From: Pedobacter sp. BAL39
Lineage (GTDB): Bacteria; Bacteroidota; Bacteroidia; Sphingobacteriales; Sphingobacteriaceae
DNA length: 64,000 nucleotides
NCBI RefSeq assembly: GCF_000170795.1
Contig: NZ_ABCM01000007.1
Location: 124,001-188,000, forward strand
Direction: 5' to 3'
Below are positions 35,701 to 44,248 of the stretch, one piece after another. The position numbers and the translations under genes are program-made. Under the pieces are notes generated by a model, which was given only the letters and a program-made list of their open reading frames with translations, was not told the DNA's origin and did not search any database. How positions within the stretch are numbered: position 1 is the stretch's first letter; each line of letters opens with the position of its first letter.

Positions 35701-37949
35701 CTCAATTGCCGGCCTTGTCGCTTACTTCTGTAAATGTCGTGACTACTGAGGCACAAATGCTGGCCCTGGGCGTGACCCAGGCTGGAAGTACGGCCATCAA
35801 CACTACAGCTTCAAAAAGTTATGTGCTGGCACAGGGACCTGCAACCGATATCAACAACTGGAAAGAAATCCTGACCCCTGGAAGTGGTGTACAAAGTGTC
35901 AATACCAAAACAGGTAATGTGACGATTACAGCCGCAGACCTTGGACTTGGAAATGTACAAAATACGAGTGATGCCAATAAACAAATCAGTACGCTTACAC
36001 AAGCGGCTCTGGACGGGAAACAAAATACTTCCGACAGAAGTATCAGTATCTCTGCAGATGCGACCTCGGATGATAAATATCCAAGCGTAAAAGCAGTAAA
36101 AACCTATGTTGATGCTGCGGCCGCGGCTGGTGCGCCGGATGCGAGCATCAGTAACAAAGGTCTTGTTCAGCTTGGTGGAGACCTGAGCGGAACGGCGCTA
36201 TTGCCAAAGGTAAGTTTTGTCGGTGCATTAACTGCAGCTCAGGTTGCTGCAGGTGCTAAACTAGCCAACGAGGCAACTACTGCAAATACTGCAGGAACGA
36301 TTGTCAAAAGAGATGGCAGCGGAAATATTTCGGGTAACATCACTGGTAATGCTGCTTCAGCAACCACGGTTTCCGGAACGGTAGGTGTTGCTAATGGCGG
36401 TACAGGCATCAACTCCTATACTGCAGGTAACTACATCAAAGCAACGAGTGCAACAACACTGGGGCAGGTTACTCCAGCTCAATTGAAAACAGAACTTGGC
36501 ATTGGTGATAAAGAGGATGTCAGCAATAAAACGATCAGCATCAGCGGCACAGATGCTGCATCGGATACCAAATATCCTTCTGCAAAAGCAGTAAAAACTT
36601 ATGTTGATGCTCAGGTGACTGCCGGGGCGGGTGATGCAAGTTCTACAACAAAAGGTATTGTAAGATTGGGCGGCGACTTAGCCGGTACAACCAGTACTGC
36701 TGATGCGCCAAGAGTCTCTGAGGTTGGTGGTGCATCTGCGGCTAACATCAAAACAGGTGTTGACCTGGCCAATGCGGCAACAAATGCCAATACGGCGGGT
36801 ACCATCGTCAAAAGGGATGCTTCAGGAAACTTTACTGCGGGAACCATCACGGCGAACCTGACTGGTACGGCTACAAAAGCGGCTACAGCGGATAAGCTGA
36901 CTACTGCAAGGACAATAAATGGAGTTGCATTTGATGGCTCTGCCAATATCACCATCACTGCTGCCGCCGATGCAAGCAAGCAGGATAAACATGTAAACCT
37001 GACTGCACTTTCCGGTCTGACAGCAAATGGCGTGGTCGCAAAAACTGCCGATGGTACGCTTGCTGCACGCACGATCACCGCAGGTACAGGTCTAGATGTG
37101 ACCAATGGAAACGGGGTTTCCGGAAATCCAACCGTCGGCCTGGCTGCAACGGCAGTAACTGCTGGCTCTTATACCTCCGCTGATATTACTGTGGATGCGC
37201 AAGGACGCATTACTGCTGCGAAGAGCGGTTCTGGTGGCGGTGGAACTGGTGGAGCGACGAATCTGACCTATACCAGCTCTGCAACTGCGGGCGCAGTAAA
37301 CTCAAGTACAGGAACATCGGCAACCATCCCGGCAGGATCAACAACTGATGCTAGTCTGATGATCCCTGGGGATAAAACTAAACTCAACAAAATTGCAGAC
37401 ATCACCACAGCTGATGCCAATAAAGTGCTGACTGTAAATGGTGCCGGAACGGCAGCAACATGGGTAGCTCCCGCAACAGGCGGCGGAAGTGGCGGTGGTA
37501 TGCAAATGTACCGTCCAAGTGGTCACGCTGCAGTTTATGTGTATGCATCCGGACCGGGGGTTACTGTAGTTCAGAAGGCAGGTCGTAAACAAGATGGCTC
37601 ACCTTCGGGATTTCCTAACTTATTTGAATTTACTATTCCTCAGGGTGTAGTCCTTCAAAGTGTTCAGATTAATGGAGACAACGCATTGCTTGGTGAAGCA
37701 AATGCACAAGGTGCAAGTCCAAATTTGACAATGGACTATATCTATATGGACAAAACCATAGCCAATTCTGATGCTGATGGGCTATATCCAGGAGGAATAT
37801 TTCTTTATGATCGGTCGGCTTCACCAACGAGGACGATTGCTTTGGTCAACTCCTATTTTCTAGCCATCCAGGGGATAGCTGACAACACTGTAAAAACATA
37901 TTTCACGTTAGGTGGATATAAAAAATGGACATTCAGGGTTACTTTTTAG
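32760..37949 (+). CDS. giant collagen-like / phage-tail-fibre-like secreted protein
   Basis: A 1729-aa secreted fibre protein. Signal peptide to about residue 22 ([10 protein letters not shown]); an opening domain shared by Bacteroidota fibre proteins ([18 protein letters not shown]); a collagen-like Gly-X-Y block at about 152-247 with KGDKGD and PGEKGEKG repeats; one [12 protein letters not shown] unit shared with the next protein; and then about 1000 residues of tail-fibre repeats. The recurring parts are [21 protein letters not shown] and [14 protein letters not shown] (near 656, 825, 1105 and 1271). A hexamer repeat GGTAAC (33966-33989) codes a Gly-Asn linker. The C-terminal 150 residues form a separate globular domain with no known T9SS signal. 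It heads the second surface operon. Confidence 0.88.
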   Translation: MNKKVKHYAMLIALLFAFGAKAQVGIGTSIPDASAQLEVLSTSKGLLIPRMSLLQRDAINNPANGLLVYQTNNTAGFYFYNNGQWMRLTNHTELGTGNGGNGANGNTILNGAVIPAPAIGVNGDFYLNTSNNTLYGPKINGSWPVNGILLVGAKGEKGDKGEDGAAAQKGDKGDKGDKGDPGEKGEKGQDGAVAQKGDKGDPGEKGEKGEKGDSGAVGLPGIPGVAGPAGEQGLKGEKGDPGNSLPGTGKSITSPGTINILNGSEAVLKDVTLELADNAVTSAKIADGTVSNADLNKSNIPLSGFGTPLRNIPMAGFRFTNLAAPVNNQDAATKKYVDDKIAGGITLPELSLSFDAAQNLSIKGGNSVSLNDLNQSLSLAGTILSISGPRNSHVDLAALVGSGNGNGNGNGISAVSHDATLTGAGTTASPLGLANTAVTPGAYTAANITVDAHGRIIAASNGTSGGGNTGTLAIANGGTGATNVTDALKNLGLDNVENTKDLDKPISKATQDALDAIVASGTPDATTLLKGKVQLAGDLSGTAEAPIIANDAITADKIKNGSVTDAKITGVSGTKVTGSISGNAANVTGVVAVANGGTGANNAVDAKANLGLSAVDNTSDLDKPVSRDTEAALAAKEDTKNKSTDMQLDSASNVKYPTVNAVMTYIDAKGGIADATNSLKGKLMLTNELGGTADAPTVVKVGGVAAADIKKGVDLANDATPQNIAETIVKRDASGNITVGTVTGDLNGNATTATSAGSVTGVVKVPNGGTGITSYTPGNYINALDATTMQQRTPDQVKTDLGVDLKEDVANKTTDGTLATNSDNKYPSEKATKTYVDKKVNDAVIGAGGVPDATTTILGKIQLAGDLGGFASAPTVPGLKDKEPLITTLSVEKGGTGINSYTAGNFLVADGQKSLAQLTPLQLKTALGLNLVDNTSDASKELSDKTKDALTAGLSTKIDKSEKAQNNGVATLGADGKIPTAQLPALSLTSVNVVTTEAQMLALGVTQAGSTAINTTASKSYVLAQGPATDINNWKEILTPGSGVQSVNTKTGNVTITAADLGLGNVQNTSDANKQISTLTQAALDGKQNTSDRSISISADATSDDKYPSVKAVKTYVDAAAAAGAPDASISNKGLVQLGGDLSGTALLPKVSFVGALTAAQVAAGAKLANEATTANTAGTIVKRDGSGNISGNITGNAASATTVSGTVGVANGGTGINSYTAGNYIKATSATTLGQVTPAQLKTELGIGDKEDVSNKTISISGTDAASDTKYPSAKAVKTYVDAQVTAGAGDASSTTKGIVRLGGDLAGTTSTADAPRVSEVGGASAANIKTGVDLANAATNANTAGTIVKRDASGNFTAGTITANLTGTATKAATADKLTTARTINGVAFDGSANITITAAADASKQDKHVNLTALSGLTANGVVAKTADGTLAARTITAGTGLDVTNGNGVSGNPTVGLAATAVTAGSYTSADITVDAQGRITAAKSGSGGGGTGGATNLTYTSSATAGAVNSSTGTSATIPAGSTTDASLMIPGDKTKLNKIADITTADANKVLTVNGAGTAATWVAPATGGGSGGGMQMYRPSGHAAVYVYASGPGVTVVQKAGRKQDGSPSGFPNLFEFTIPQGVVLQSVQINGDNALLGEANAQGASPNLTMDYIYMDKTIANSDADGLYPGGIFLYDRSASPTRTIALVNSYFLAIQGIADNTVKTYFTLGGYKKWTFRVTF

Positions 37950-37992
37950 ACAAAGGAAACGGAGCTGAAATTCAAAGATCGATGAGGAGCTA

Positions 37993-40900
37993 ATGAAAAT
38001 ATTCAGATACATAATTTCAAGTTTGTTGTTCGGGTTATTTAGCTTGAACAGCAATGCACAAACGCCACTCAACGGACGCTTTCTGATTACGGGTGTGAGT
38101 GATGCCCCTTCGAGCCCTGGTTCCAATTATTCTGTGGAAGGTACCTTTACGGATCCGCTATATATTCGTACCGCTGATGAAATTTTGAAAGGTGATTTTA
38201 TTGCTGACTATGAAGGAAAATTATTTAGAATTGATAAAATTACAAAGGAAGCAGGTGGAGGCTCCAACATAACGGTTGATGTGACTTACTTGTCAGGTGC
38301 GACAGCAGACTGGAATAACTACCCTGCGTTATTTCAAACCGGAACACTCTTTCGACCGACGGAAAATGGTTATCCATTGGTCACCTATGATGCCGAAAAT
38401 GCGAATGAGAACCTTAGGATTTCCATGCAGAATATTGCTTTGGCGAATATTGACAAGGACATCCGGGGCTTCAAGTCCGGTACTGATGCGGAAATTCCTG
38501 CTACCGGTAAGTTTGGCGACTTGTTTTACAATAAAACAGAAAAGAAACTTTATGCCTATACTGAAAACGGCTGGGTGCCGGTAGGAGGAGGCGGTATCTC
38601 CAGCGGTACTTCTGCTGAATTTCCTAACCCGGCGAAAACAGGGGATATGTTTTTCAATAAAGACGAAGACAATACTTATATCTATAATGGAATAGGATGG
38701 CTTAAAATATCAACAAACGGATCAACGCCCAGTGGAAACGCCAATCCCGATACCCAGACCATTGTGACTAAGGCAGGTGATCTGTTCCATAATACCTCTG
38801 ACCGCAGACTGTATGTGTACAACGGCAGCACATGGGTGCCACTGGATAACGTCCTTAAAAGTGGAAATATCTTTGTTGGTAATGCTTCTGATATTGCAGT
38901 ATCAGTAACCTTGTCCGGTGATGCTGAGATTAACAATACTGGTATGCTGACCATCAAGCCACTCGCAATTACAGATGAAAAACTGAATAAATCCAAAATT
39001 CCGCTGAATGGCTTTGCAAACCCTACGGATAACGTTTCCTTCGGAGATGGCATCACTAATTTCAAGATCACCAACCTGGCAAATCCTTCGGGCGCCTCAG
39101 ATGCAGCCACGAAAAGTTATGTGGATGCACTCATGTCCGCTTCCGGAAACCTAACCCTCGCCAACAACAGTATGTTTGTGGGGAATGCCACTAATAAAGC
39201 AACGGCTATCGCAAAAAACCTCATTCCAATCAGTGGTTTTGATAAAGCAGGCGCCAATGTTTCCATGGGAAGCGGTGTCGCCGGAGGAAATTATAAGATC
39301 ATCAATATGGCTGATCCCGCTGCAGCGCAGGATGCGGCTACAAAAAATTACGTGGACACCCGTCAGGTCAATGCCGGTAATCTTTCTCTGGCTTCAGGCA
39401 ATTTCTATGTAGGTAGTGCTTCAAATGTGGCCACGGCCACGGCAAAGACGGCTATTCCCCTGAGTGGCTTTGGTACTCCTGCAGGGGATGTCGCCTTCGG
39501 CAATTTCAAACTGACCGGACTTGCTGATCCGGCAGCGGATCAGGATGCGGCAACCAAAAAATATGTTGATACAAAGACGGTTGCTGCCGCAAATATCAAC
39601 CTGACTACAGGAAGTTTATTTTTGGGTGGCGCAGATGGAAAGGCTGCTGAAATATTACCTTCCGCATTACCCTTAAATGGATTCGGCGCTGCCACATCTA
39701 ATATCGATCTGGGTGGCTTTTTACTAAACAACCTGGGGTTACCGCTGGCAGATGGTGACGCTGCCACAAAAAAATACATTGACGACCTCTTCAAAACGCC
39801 TTCAACTTCATTGGCATTGCCGACAGGAAATCTGTTCGTCGGAAATGCTACGGGGCAGGCGAGGGCGGTAGCAAAAAATACGATTTCCATAAGCGGCTTT
39901 GGTAAGGCAGCAGAAAATGTAGTCATGGGTGATGTGACTACCCAATATGGAATCAGCTTCCTGGCAGATCCGATATTTGCCCAGGATGCTGCAACGAAAA
40001 ATTATGTCGACACGAAGACAAGTGCTGTTGAATCGCTGACACTGGCGACAGATCATGTGCTGGTAGGGGATGCCAGCAATAAGGCAGAAGCGGTCGCCAA
40101 AAACACTATTCTACTGAGTGATCTGGGGGCTGCAAAAGCAGATGTCGCCTTCGGGGACGGTACCACCAACTTTAAATTGACCAATGTTGCTGATCCGGTT
40201 GCAGACCAGGATGCGGCAACAAAAAAATATGTAGACTCCAAGACCACAAAAACTCCTGCTGGTCCAACAGCACCTACAGGTGCAGTTGCTGGTGATACTT
40301 ATTACAATACTACTGAAAACAGGTTGTATGTGTATAATGGAACAGCCTGGGTGCCTCTGGATAATAAACTGGCTGATGGCCAGCTGTTCATCGGTGATGC
40401 CAGCGGAAATGCCATATCAACAGCAAAGGAAAATATTACGATCAGCGGATTTGGCCCTGCAATGGCTGACGTTGATTTCGGAGGTTTTAAATTGAAAAAT
40501 CTGATTGACCCTACGCTGGATCAGGAGGCAGCTACTAAAAAATATGTGGACCTCGGACTGGAAACGGCAGCTGCTGCAGGTAAAGATAACCTGGGTAATC
40601 ACCAGGCAGCCACGAACCTTAAACTGGGCGTATATGCACTGAGCAACGATGGCACAGAGGGTAGAGGACTTACTTTTAATACTGCCGGTGATGCTTTCTT
40701 CGCACAGAACCTGACTGCTCATGATGTCACTGTCAACGGAAATTTTGCCATTCCTTCGGATGAACGGTTGAAGACAAATATTAAAACACTGACTACCGTA
40801 CTACAAAATCTGGAACAGATGAGGGGAGTGGTATACGAATATAAAGACCAGCACAAATATGCTGCAGGACCGAAGATTGGTGTCATTGCCCAGGAGCTCA

Positions 40901-41124
40901 GAAAGGTGTATCCGGAGATGGTTGTCATGGGGGCTGACGGATTTTTTAAAGTCGACTATACCCAGCTTACAGGTGTCCTGATCCAGGCGGTTAAAGAACA
41001 ACAGCAACAGATTGAAACATTGAAAACGCTGATGGTCAAACAACAGGAACAAGTGAACAGGCAGGAAGAACAGATGAAGCTGCAACAGGAGCAGATCAAC
41101 AGCATCTTAAAGAAAATACAATAA
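37993..41124 (+). CDS. tail-fibre-like protein with C-terminal S74 chaperone-protease domain
   Basis: A 1043-aa secreted fibre. Signal peptide to about residue 22. About 155-300 has three GDLFYNKTEKKLYAY/TWVPLD-type units, with a fourth near 765. About 290-870 has seven repeats of roughly 75 residues, each with FVGNAS, IPLSGFG and a [11 protein letters not shown] end. The last 120 residues are an intramolecular chaperone (Peptidase_S74): SDERLKTNI holds the Ser922/Lys927 dyad, followed by GVIAQELRKVYPEMV and a Gln-rich coiled coil. In phage fibres this domain trimerises the shaft and then cuts itself off just before the Ser. It has no T9SS domain. It ends in a 1-base overlap with the CHU_C gene start (TAATG). 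Confidence 0.9.
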   Translation: MKIFRYIISSLLFGLFSLNSNAQTPLNGRFLITGVSDAPSSPGSNYSVEGTFTDPLYIRTADEILKGDFIADYEGKLFRIDKITKEAGGGSNITVDVTYLSGATADWNNYPALFQTGTLFRPTENGYPLVTYDAENANENLRISMQNIALANIDKDIRGFKSGTDAEIPATGKFGDLFYNKTEKKLYAYTENGWVPVGGGGISSGTSAEFPNPAKTGDMFFNKDEDNTYIYNGIGWLKISTNGSTPSGNANPDTQTIVTKAGDLFHNTSDRRLYVYNGSTWVPLDNVLKSGNIFVGNASDIAVSVTLSGDAEINNTGMLTIKPLAITDEKLNKSKIPLNGFANPTDNVSFGDGITNFKITNLANPSGASDAATKSYVDALMSASGNLTLANNSMFVGNATNKATAIAKNLIPISGFDKAGANVSMGSGVAGGNYKIINMADPAAAQDAATKNYVDTRQVNAGNLSLASGNFYVGSASNVATATAKTAIPLSGFGTPAGDVAFGNFKLTGLADPAADQDAATKKYVDTKTVAAANINLTTGSLFLGGADGKAAEILPSALPLNGFGAATSNIDLGGFLLNNLGLPLADGDAATKKYIDDLFKTPSTSLALPTGNLFVGNATGQARAVAKNTISISGFGKAAENVVMGDVTTQYGISFLADPIFAQDAATKNYVDTKTSAVESLTLATDHVLVGDASNKAEAVAKNTILLSDLGAAKADVAFGDGTTNFKLTNVADPVADQDAATKKYVDSKTTKTPAGPTAPTGAVAGDTYYNTTENRLYVYNGTAWVPLDNKLADGQLFIGDASGNAISTAKENITISGFGPAMADVDFGGFKLKNLIDPTLDQEAATKKYVDLGLETAAAAGKDNLGNHQAATNLKLGVYALSNDGTEGRGLTFNTAGDAFFAQNLTAHDVTVNGNFAIPSDERLKTNIKTLTTVLQNLEQMRGVVYEYKDQHKYAAGPKIGVIAQELRKVYPEMVVMGADGFFKVDYTQLTGVLIQAVKEQQQQIETLKTLMVKQQEQVNRQEEQMKLQQEQINSILKKIQ

Positions 41125-41879
41125 TGAACCGCATATATACCATTTACTTAGCCATAGGGCTGTTGTGCTCAACTGCTGCTTCCGCACAGCTGAAAGTAGG
41201 CTCTGAAGGACTCTTCATTCAGAACGGAACTGTGTTCAGCACGGAAGGTCTGACGCTTGTCCCTTCCAACGACTGGGGCATGAACAACCTGATGGTGACA
41301 AAAGAAGCAACCGTAGTGATCTGGCCAAAGTTCAACAGTATCCAACGCATGTACCGCTTCAGCAGACCGGCGACCTTTGAAGGCGAGATTGCATTGACCT
41401 ACGCCAATATTGAACTTAACGGAAACAGAGCAGAAGACCTTGTTCTGGCTTATTCGGGAACAACCAGCAGCAATTATAAAGACTTCAGCCTCGTGAAGGA
41501 AAGTGCGGTGAATCCTGCTGAACGTTACATAGGGCAACTCTTCAGTGCGCCAATCAGCTTCTCGGATCTGACTGCAGTAACGATGGAATCTACTGCTGCT
41601 ACTCCCTACAAGGACATTGAAGCCAACAACATGATTACTCCCAACGGGGATGGTGTGAATGACTTCTGGATTGTTAAAAATATACACCTCTATCCCAATA
41701 ATGAACTGAAAATCTATGACAGAGAGGGGCGGGTGGTATTCTCCATGATTGGCTACGACAATACCTGGGACGGAAAATTCAATGGCAACCCGCTTCCTGA
41801 AGATACTTATTACTACATCCTTTATATTGATTCAGGTAAAGCCAAAAAAGCAGGCTTCATCTCTATTGTCAAAGAGTAG
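41124..41879 (+). CDS. small secreted protein with CHU_C (T9SS type B) domain
   Basis: A 251-aa secreted protein. Signal peptide to about residue 21 (GLLCSTAASAQ); a beta-rich middle domain (FIQNGTVFSTEGLTLVPS) that I cannot name; and a C-terminal gliding-motility domain from about 165 with MITPNGDGVNDFWIV, LKIYDREGRVVFSMIGY and WDGKFNGNPLPEDTYYYIL. It is the only protein of this operon with a T9SS signal. Its start overlaps the S74 fibre stop codon in TAATG and it is followed by a PorP/SprF gene, the same order as at 18843-20796. It may serve as the surface anchor for the two fibres. Confidence 0.9.
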   Translation: MNRIYTIYLAIGLLCSTAASAQLKVGSEGLFIQNGTVFSTEGLTLVPSNDWGMNNLMVTKEATVVIWPKFNSIQRMYRFSRPATFEGEIALTYANIELNGNRAEDLVLAYSGTTSSNYKDFSLVKESAVNPAERYIGQLFSAPISFSDLTAVTMESTAATPYKDIEANNMITPNGDGVNDFWIVKNIHLYPNNELKIYDREGRVVFSMIGYDNTWDGKFNGNPLPEDTYYYILYIDSGKAKKAGFISIVKE

Positions 41880-41944
41880 CACCTGTATCAAAGAGTAGTA
41901 CCTGTGTCAAATGGTAGCACCGGTCAAAGAGTAGATACACCTGG
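41870..41944. repeat. four 17-20-bp tandem repeats starting at a stop codon
   Basis: Units start at 41870, 41889, 41908 and 41925: CAAAGAGTAGCACCTGTAT, CAAAGAGTAGTACCTGTGT, CAAATGGTAGCACCGGT and CAAAGAGTAGATACACCTGG. The first unit contains the last codons and the TAG stop of the CHU_C gene; the others are non-coding. Confidence 0.85.
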
Positions 41945-42078
41945 TTAAAATGATCGCCTGTTCTTTAAAAGGAAATGCAGAAAAAGGGTAAATCATCTCG
42001 AACAAACACTGGCAGGATAGACGAAAGTAAAGGACCTGAAATATCAGGTCCGGAATAAAAAAGATTATAAATAATACA

Positions 42079-42969
42079 ATGATAAATACAAAGCGCATAT
42101 TGGCGGGATTCGCGACCTTGGGTCTGCTGAGTTGCATGAATGAGGCAGCAGGACAGATCAGGCCGCTGGGTGCCCAATATTATGAAAATCAATACATCAG
42201 CAATCCTGCTTTTGCGGGAATGGACGAAGGTCTGAACATGAACATCAGCTACAGAAATCAATGGCGTTCTATCCCTGGCTCTCCGGTAACCATGGCTGTG
42301 AGTGGTGATTACCGCTATAATAAAGTGGGTGTCGGACTCAATCTGTATAATGATAAGGCTGGTCTGATCGGCCGTACGCGTGTGATGGGAACTTACGCTT
42401 ACCACCTGCCATTAAATGGCGATAAAAAGAGTCTTCATTTCGGTGTTTCTCTTGGGGTGATGAAAGAACGACTGGACAATAACAACATCATTGCGGAACC
42501 GGATGATATCCTCGCAGAGCGCTTCAATCAGCGTAAAGCTTATATCGATGGTGATTTCGGTATTGCTTATACCAATGATCGGTTGACCATGCAGGCGGCG
42601 CTGCCAAACCTTAAAAAGTTCTTCGAAAAGGACGACCAGAATACGATTGATGGTTCTACCTACTTCGCTGCGGTATCCTACAAAATCGGCACTCAATTGG
42701 ATGTTTTGTCGCTGGAACCTAAAATCAGCTTCAGGGGAGCAAAAGACATTGATAACATCTGGGATATCGGTACCAACCTGAAGCTGGAGAAAAATATAAT
42801 TTCCTTCCTGGCGATGTACCACAGCGACAAGAGTTCTACATTTGGCGTGGGTGTAAACTATGACCGTTACTTTATTCAGGGATTTTATACAAGTCAGCTG
42901 GCAGGTGAGCGGCAGCGTACTGGAGGTGATTTTGAGATCAATTTGAAGATCAACCTATTCAAGGAATAA
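42079..42969 (+). CDS. PorP/SprF-family T9SS outer-membrane protein
   Basis: A 296-aa outer-membrane barrel of the PorP/SprF family. After the signal peptide comes the family opening YYENQYISNPAFAGMDEG and YRNQWRSIPGSPVTMAVSGD, then alternating strands (VGVGLNLYNDKAGLIG, LHFGVSLGVM). It ends at a Phe-Lys-Glu strand. It should work with the CHU_C protein encoded just before it, as SprF does with SprB. It differs clearly from the other PorP/SprF protein of the window (18843-19823), so it is unlikely to be a recent copy. A 110-base spacer with 17-20-bp repeats separates it from the CHU_C gene. Confidence 0.92.
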   Translation: MINTKRILAGFATLGLLSCMNEAAGQIRPLGAQYYENQYISNPAFAGMDEGLNMNISYRNQWRSIPGSPVTMAVSGDYRYNKVGVGLNLYNDKAGLIGRTRVMGTYAYHLPLNGDKKSLHFGVSLGVMKERLDNNNIIAEPDDILAERFNQRKAYIDGDFGIAYTNDRLTMQAALPNLKKFFEKDDQNTIDGSTYFAAVSYKIGTQLDVLSLEPKISFRGAKDIDNIWDIGTNLKLEKNIISFLAMYHSDKSSTFGVGVNYDRYFIQGFYTSQLAGERQRTGGDFEINLKINLFKE

Positions 42970-43133
42970 GAACGCTCCGGTATCAGCTGATTTCCGGATA
43001 ACATTTACAGACATAGGGAAATGCTGCGGACCGTTTAGTATTGGTATTTTTAATGGTATTCCTGAACTGTATTAACCGTGTGATTGGAGTGACCGTATCT
43101 GTGGAAAGAGGTGTTTAACAGTAGCCCTGAATA

Positions 43134-43934
43134 TTATTTAACTGCCGCTTCTTCGTTAATCTGGTGTATGATGTGGTCCAGTTCGGTCGTACTTTGTATC
43201 AGGTAATCAAGAAGCTCTTTCCGTTCTTCCTCATCTTTTTCGTCAGTCAGCAGGTCTGTCAGTGCCAGTATGGAAGCTACAGGTTTCCTGATCTCATGTG
43301 AGTTCAGCCAGGAGACTGCCTTCAGCTTTTCATGCTGACGGACGATTTCGTCTTCTTTTAGCTTGCTGTCATTGATGTTGTTCTCCACAGAAATGTATCC
43401 TTCCAGGCCGCCGCGCGAATTGAACATTGGTGAAAAGTTAAACTGCGACCAGTATTCGTTTCCATGTTTGCCATAATTCACCAGCTCGCCACTAAAAAAG
43501 ACTTTGTTATATATGGCCTGATTGAGTGCCTTTACGACCTCCATGTCTGTTTTTGGTCCATATAAGAGGTCGCCATGTTTTCTTCCAATAGCTTCATGCA
43601 TCGCATAACCGGTAATGTTCACAAATGCACGGTTGACCCAGCTGATGTTTCCTGAGGTATCTGAAATGATGATCATGTTGTTCATCTTATCGACGATTTC
43701 CGCCATCCTCCTGTTGTCGCTCGCAATCATACGATTCCTATCTCTTTTGATCAGCAGGTATAAAAGAAAACCAGTAAAGAAAATGAAAAATATGCCCTTG
43801 ATCGTATCGGCATAAGGAATGACTTTTGCAGGAAGGGTTTGTCGTAAGGTACCCAACAACACATCACTCAGCATAATCCAGAGGACACCAAGCATGATAT
43901 AGATCAGTGGGATGCTATAATTCTTTGCTTTCAA
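43134..43934 (-). CDS. membrane PAS protein with HisKA domain but no ATPase domain
   Basis: A 266-aa membrane-bound sensor-like protein. Two membrane spans lie at about 9-30 and 40-62, with a very short loop. A PAS domain at about 75-185 has NMIIISDTSGNISWVNRAF and the GNEYW segment of LOV-like PAS folds, but the LOV photocysteine motif (NCRFLQ) is absent. A HisKA-like dimerisation helix follows with the phospho-acceptor pattern NSHEIRKPVASIL (His213). The chain ends about 50 residues later, without the N, G1 and G2 boxes of a kinase ATPase domain. It cannot phosphorylate itself, so it may receive phosphate from another kinase or act as a decoy partner. No response regulator is adjacent. Confidence 0.85.
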   Translation of the reverse strand: MKAKNYSIPLIYIMLGVLWIMLSDVLLGTLRQTLPAKVIPYADTIKGIFFIFFTGFLLYLLIKRDRNRMIASDNRRMAEIVDKMNNMIIISDTSGNISWVNRAFVNITGYAMHEAIGRKHGDLLYGPKTDMEVVKALNQAIYNKVFFSGELVNYGKHGNEYWSQFNFSPMFNSRGGLEGYISVENNINDSKLKEDEIVRQHEKLKAVSWLNSHEIRKPVASILALTDLLTDEKDEEERKELLDYLIQSTTELDHIIHQINEEAAVK

Positions 43935-44248
43935 AACTGAGGTAGGTCATAGAGATAAGATCACGTTAACATAGCAGAATTCTTTATTTACCTGTCATGG
44001 TGTATCAATAAAAAATAAATAATGACAAAGCTACCAAAAAAATAATATTTGATTTATATAAGCACAACAAAAAATGATATTTTTTACATTCGACCTTTCT
44101 TTTTTTAGCTGAATGTTAATCCATACCGTTATTATGTAAATCTTTTCTGGAATATTATAAAAAGCAGTTGCTGGATGCTGCTTATCTTTGTATTGGCCTT
44201 AAAGAAGTATTTTGGCATATTTTGAAGATCTAACCCGTTAATAATTAT
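43935..44248. promoter_or_regulatory. divergent intergenic region with a -7 box for copA
   Basis: This 314-base AT-rich stretch lies between the divergent PAS gene and copA. TATCTTTG at 44183-44190 fits TAnnTTTG about 58 bases before copA, but no TTTG -33 box is at the right distance, which suggests an activated promoter. No CueR-type or CsoR-type dyad was recognised. Strand of the -7 box is plus. Confidence 0.4.

Noticed and set aside
33211..37500. CRISPR-like or intergenic repeat array
   Set aside because: All repeats are in frame and code protein repeats; no spacer structure.
37500..37949. T9SS C-terminal sorting domain at the end of the 1729-aa fibre
   Set aside because: Neither the CHU_C pattern (TPNGDGxND) nor the type A pattern (YPNPxxxxL) is present.
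32760..42969. Prophage tail module
   Set aside because: Fibre-like repeats and S74 occur, but there are no baseplate, sheath, terminase, capsid or integrase genes, and the neighbours are T9SS partners.
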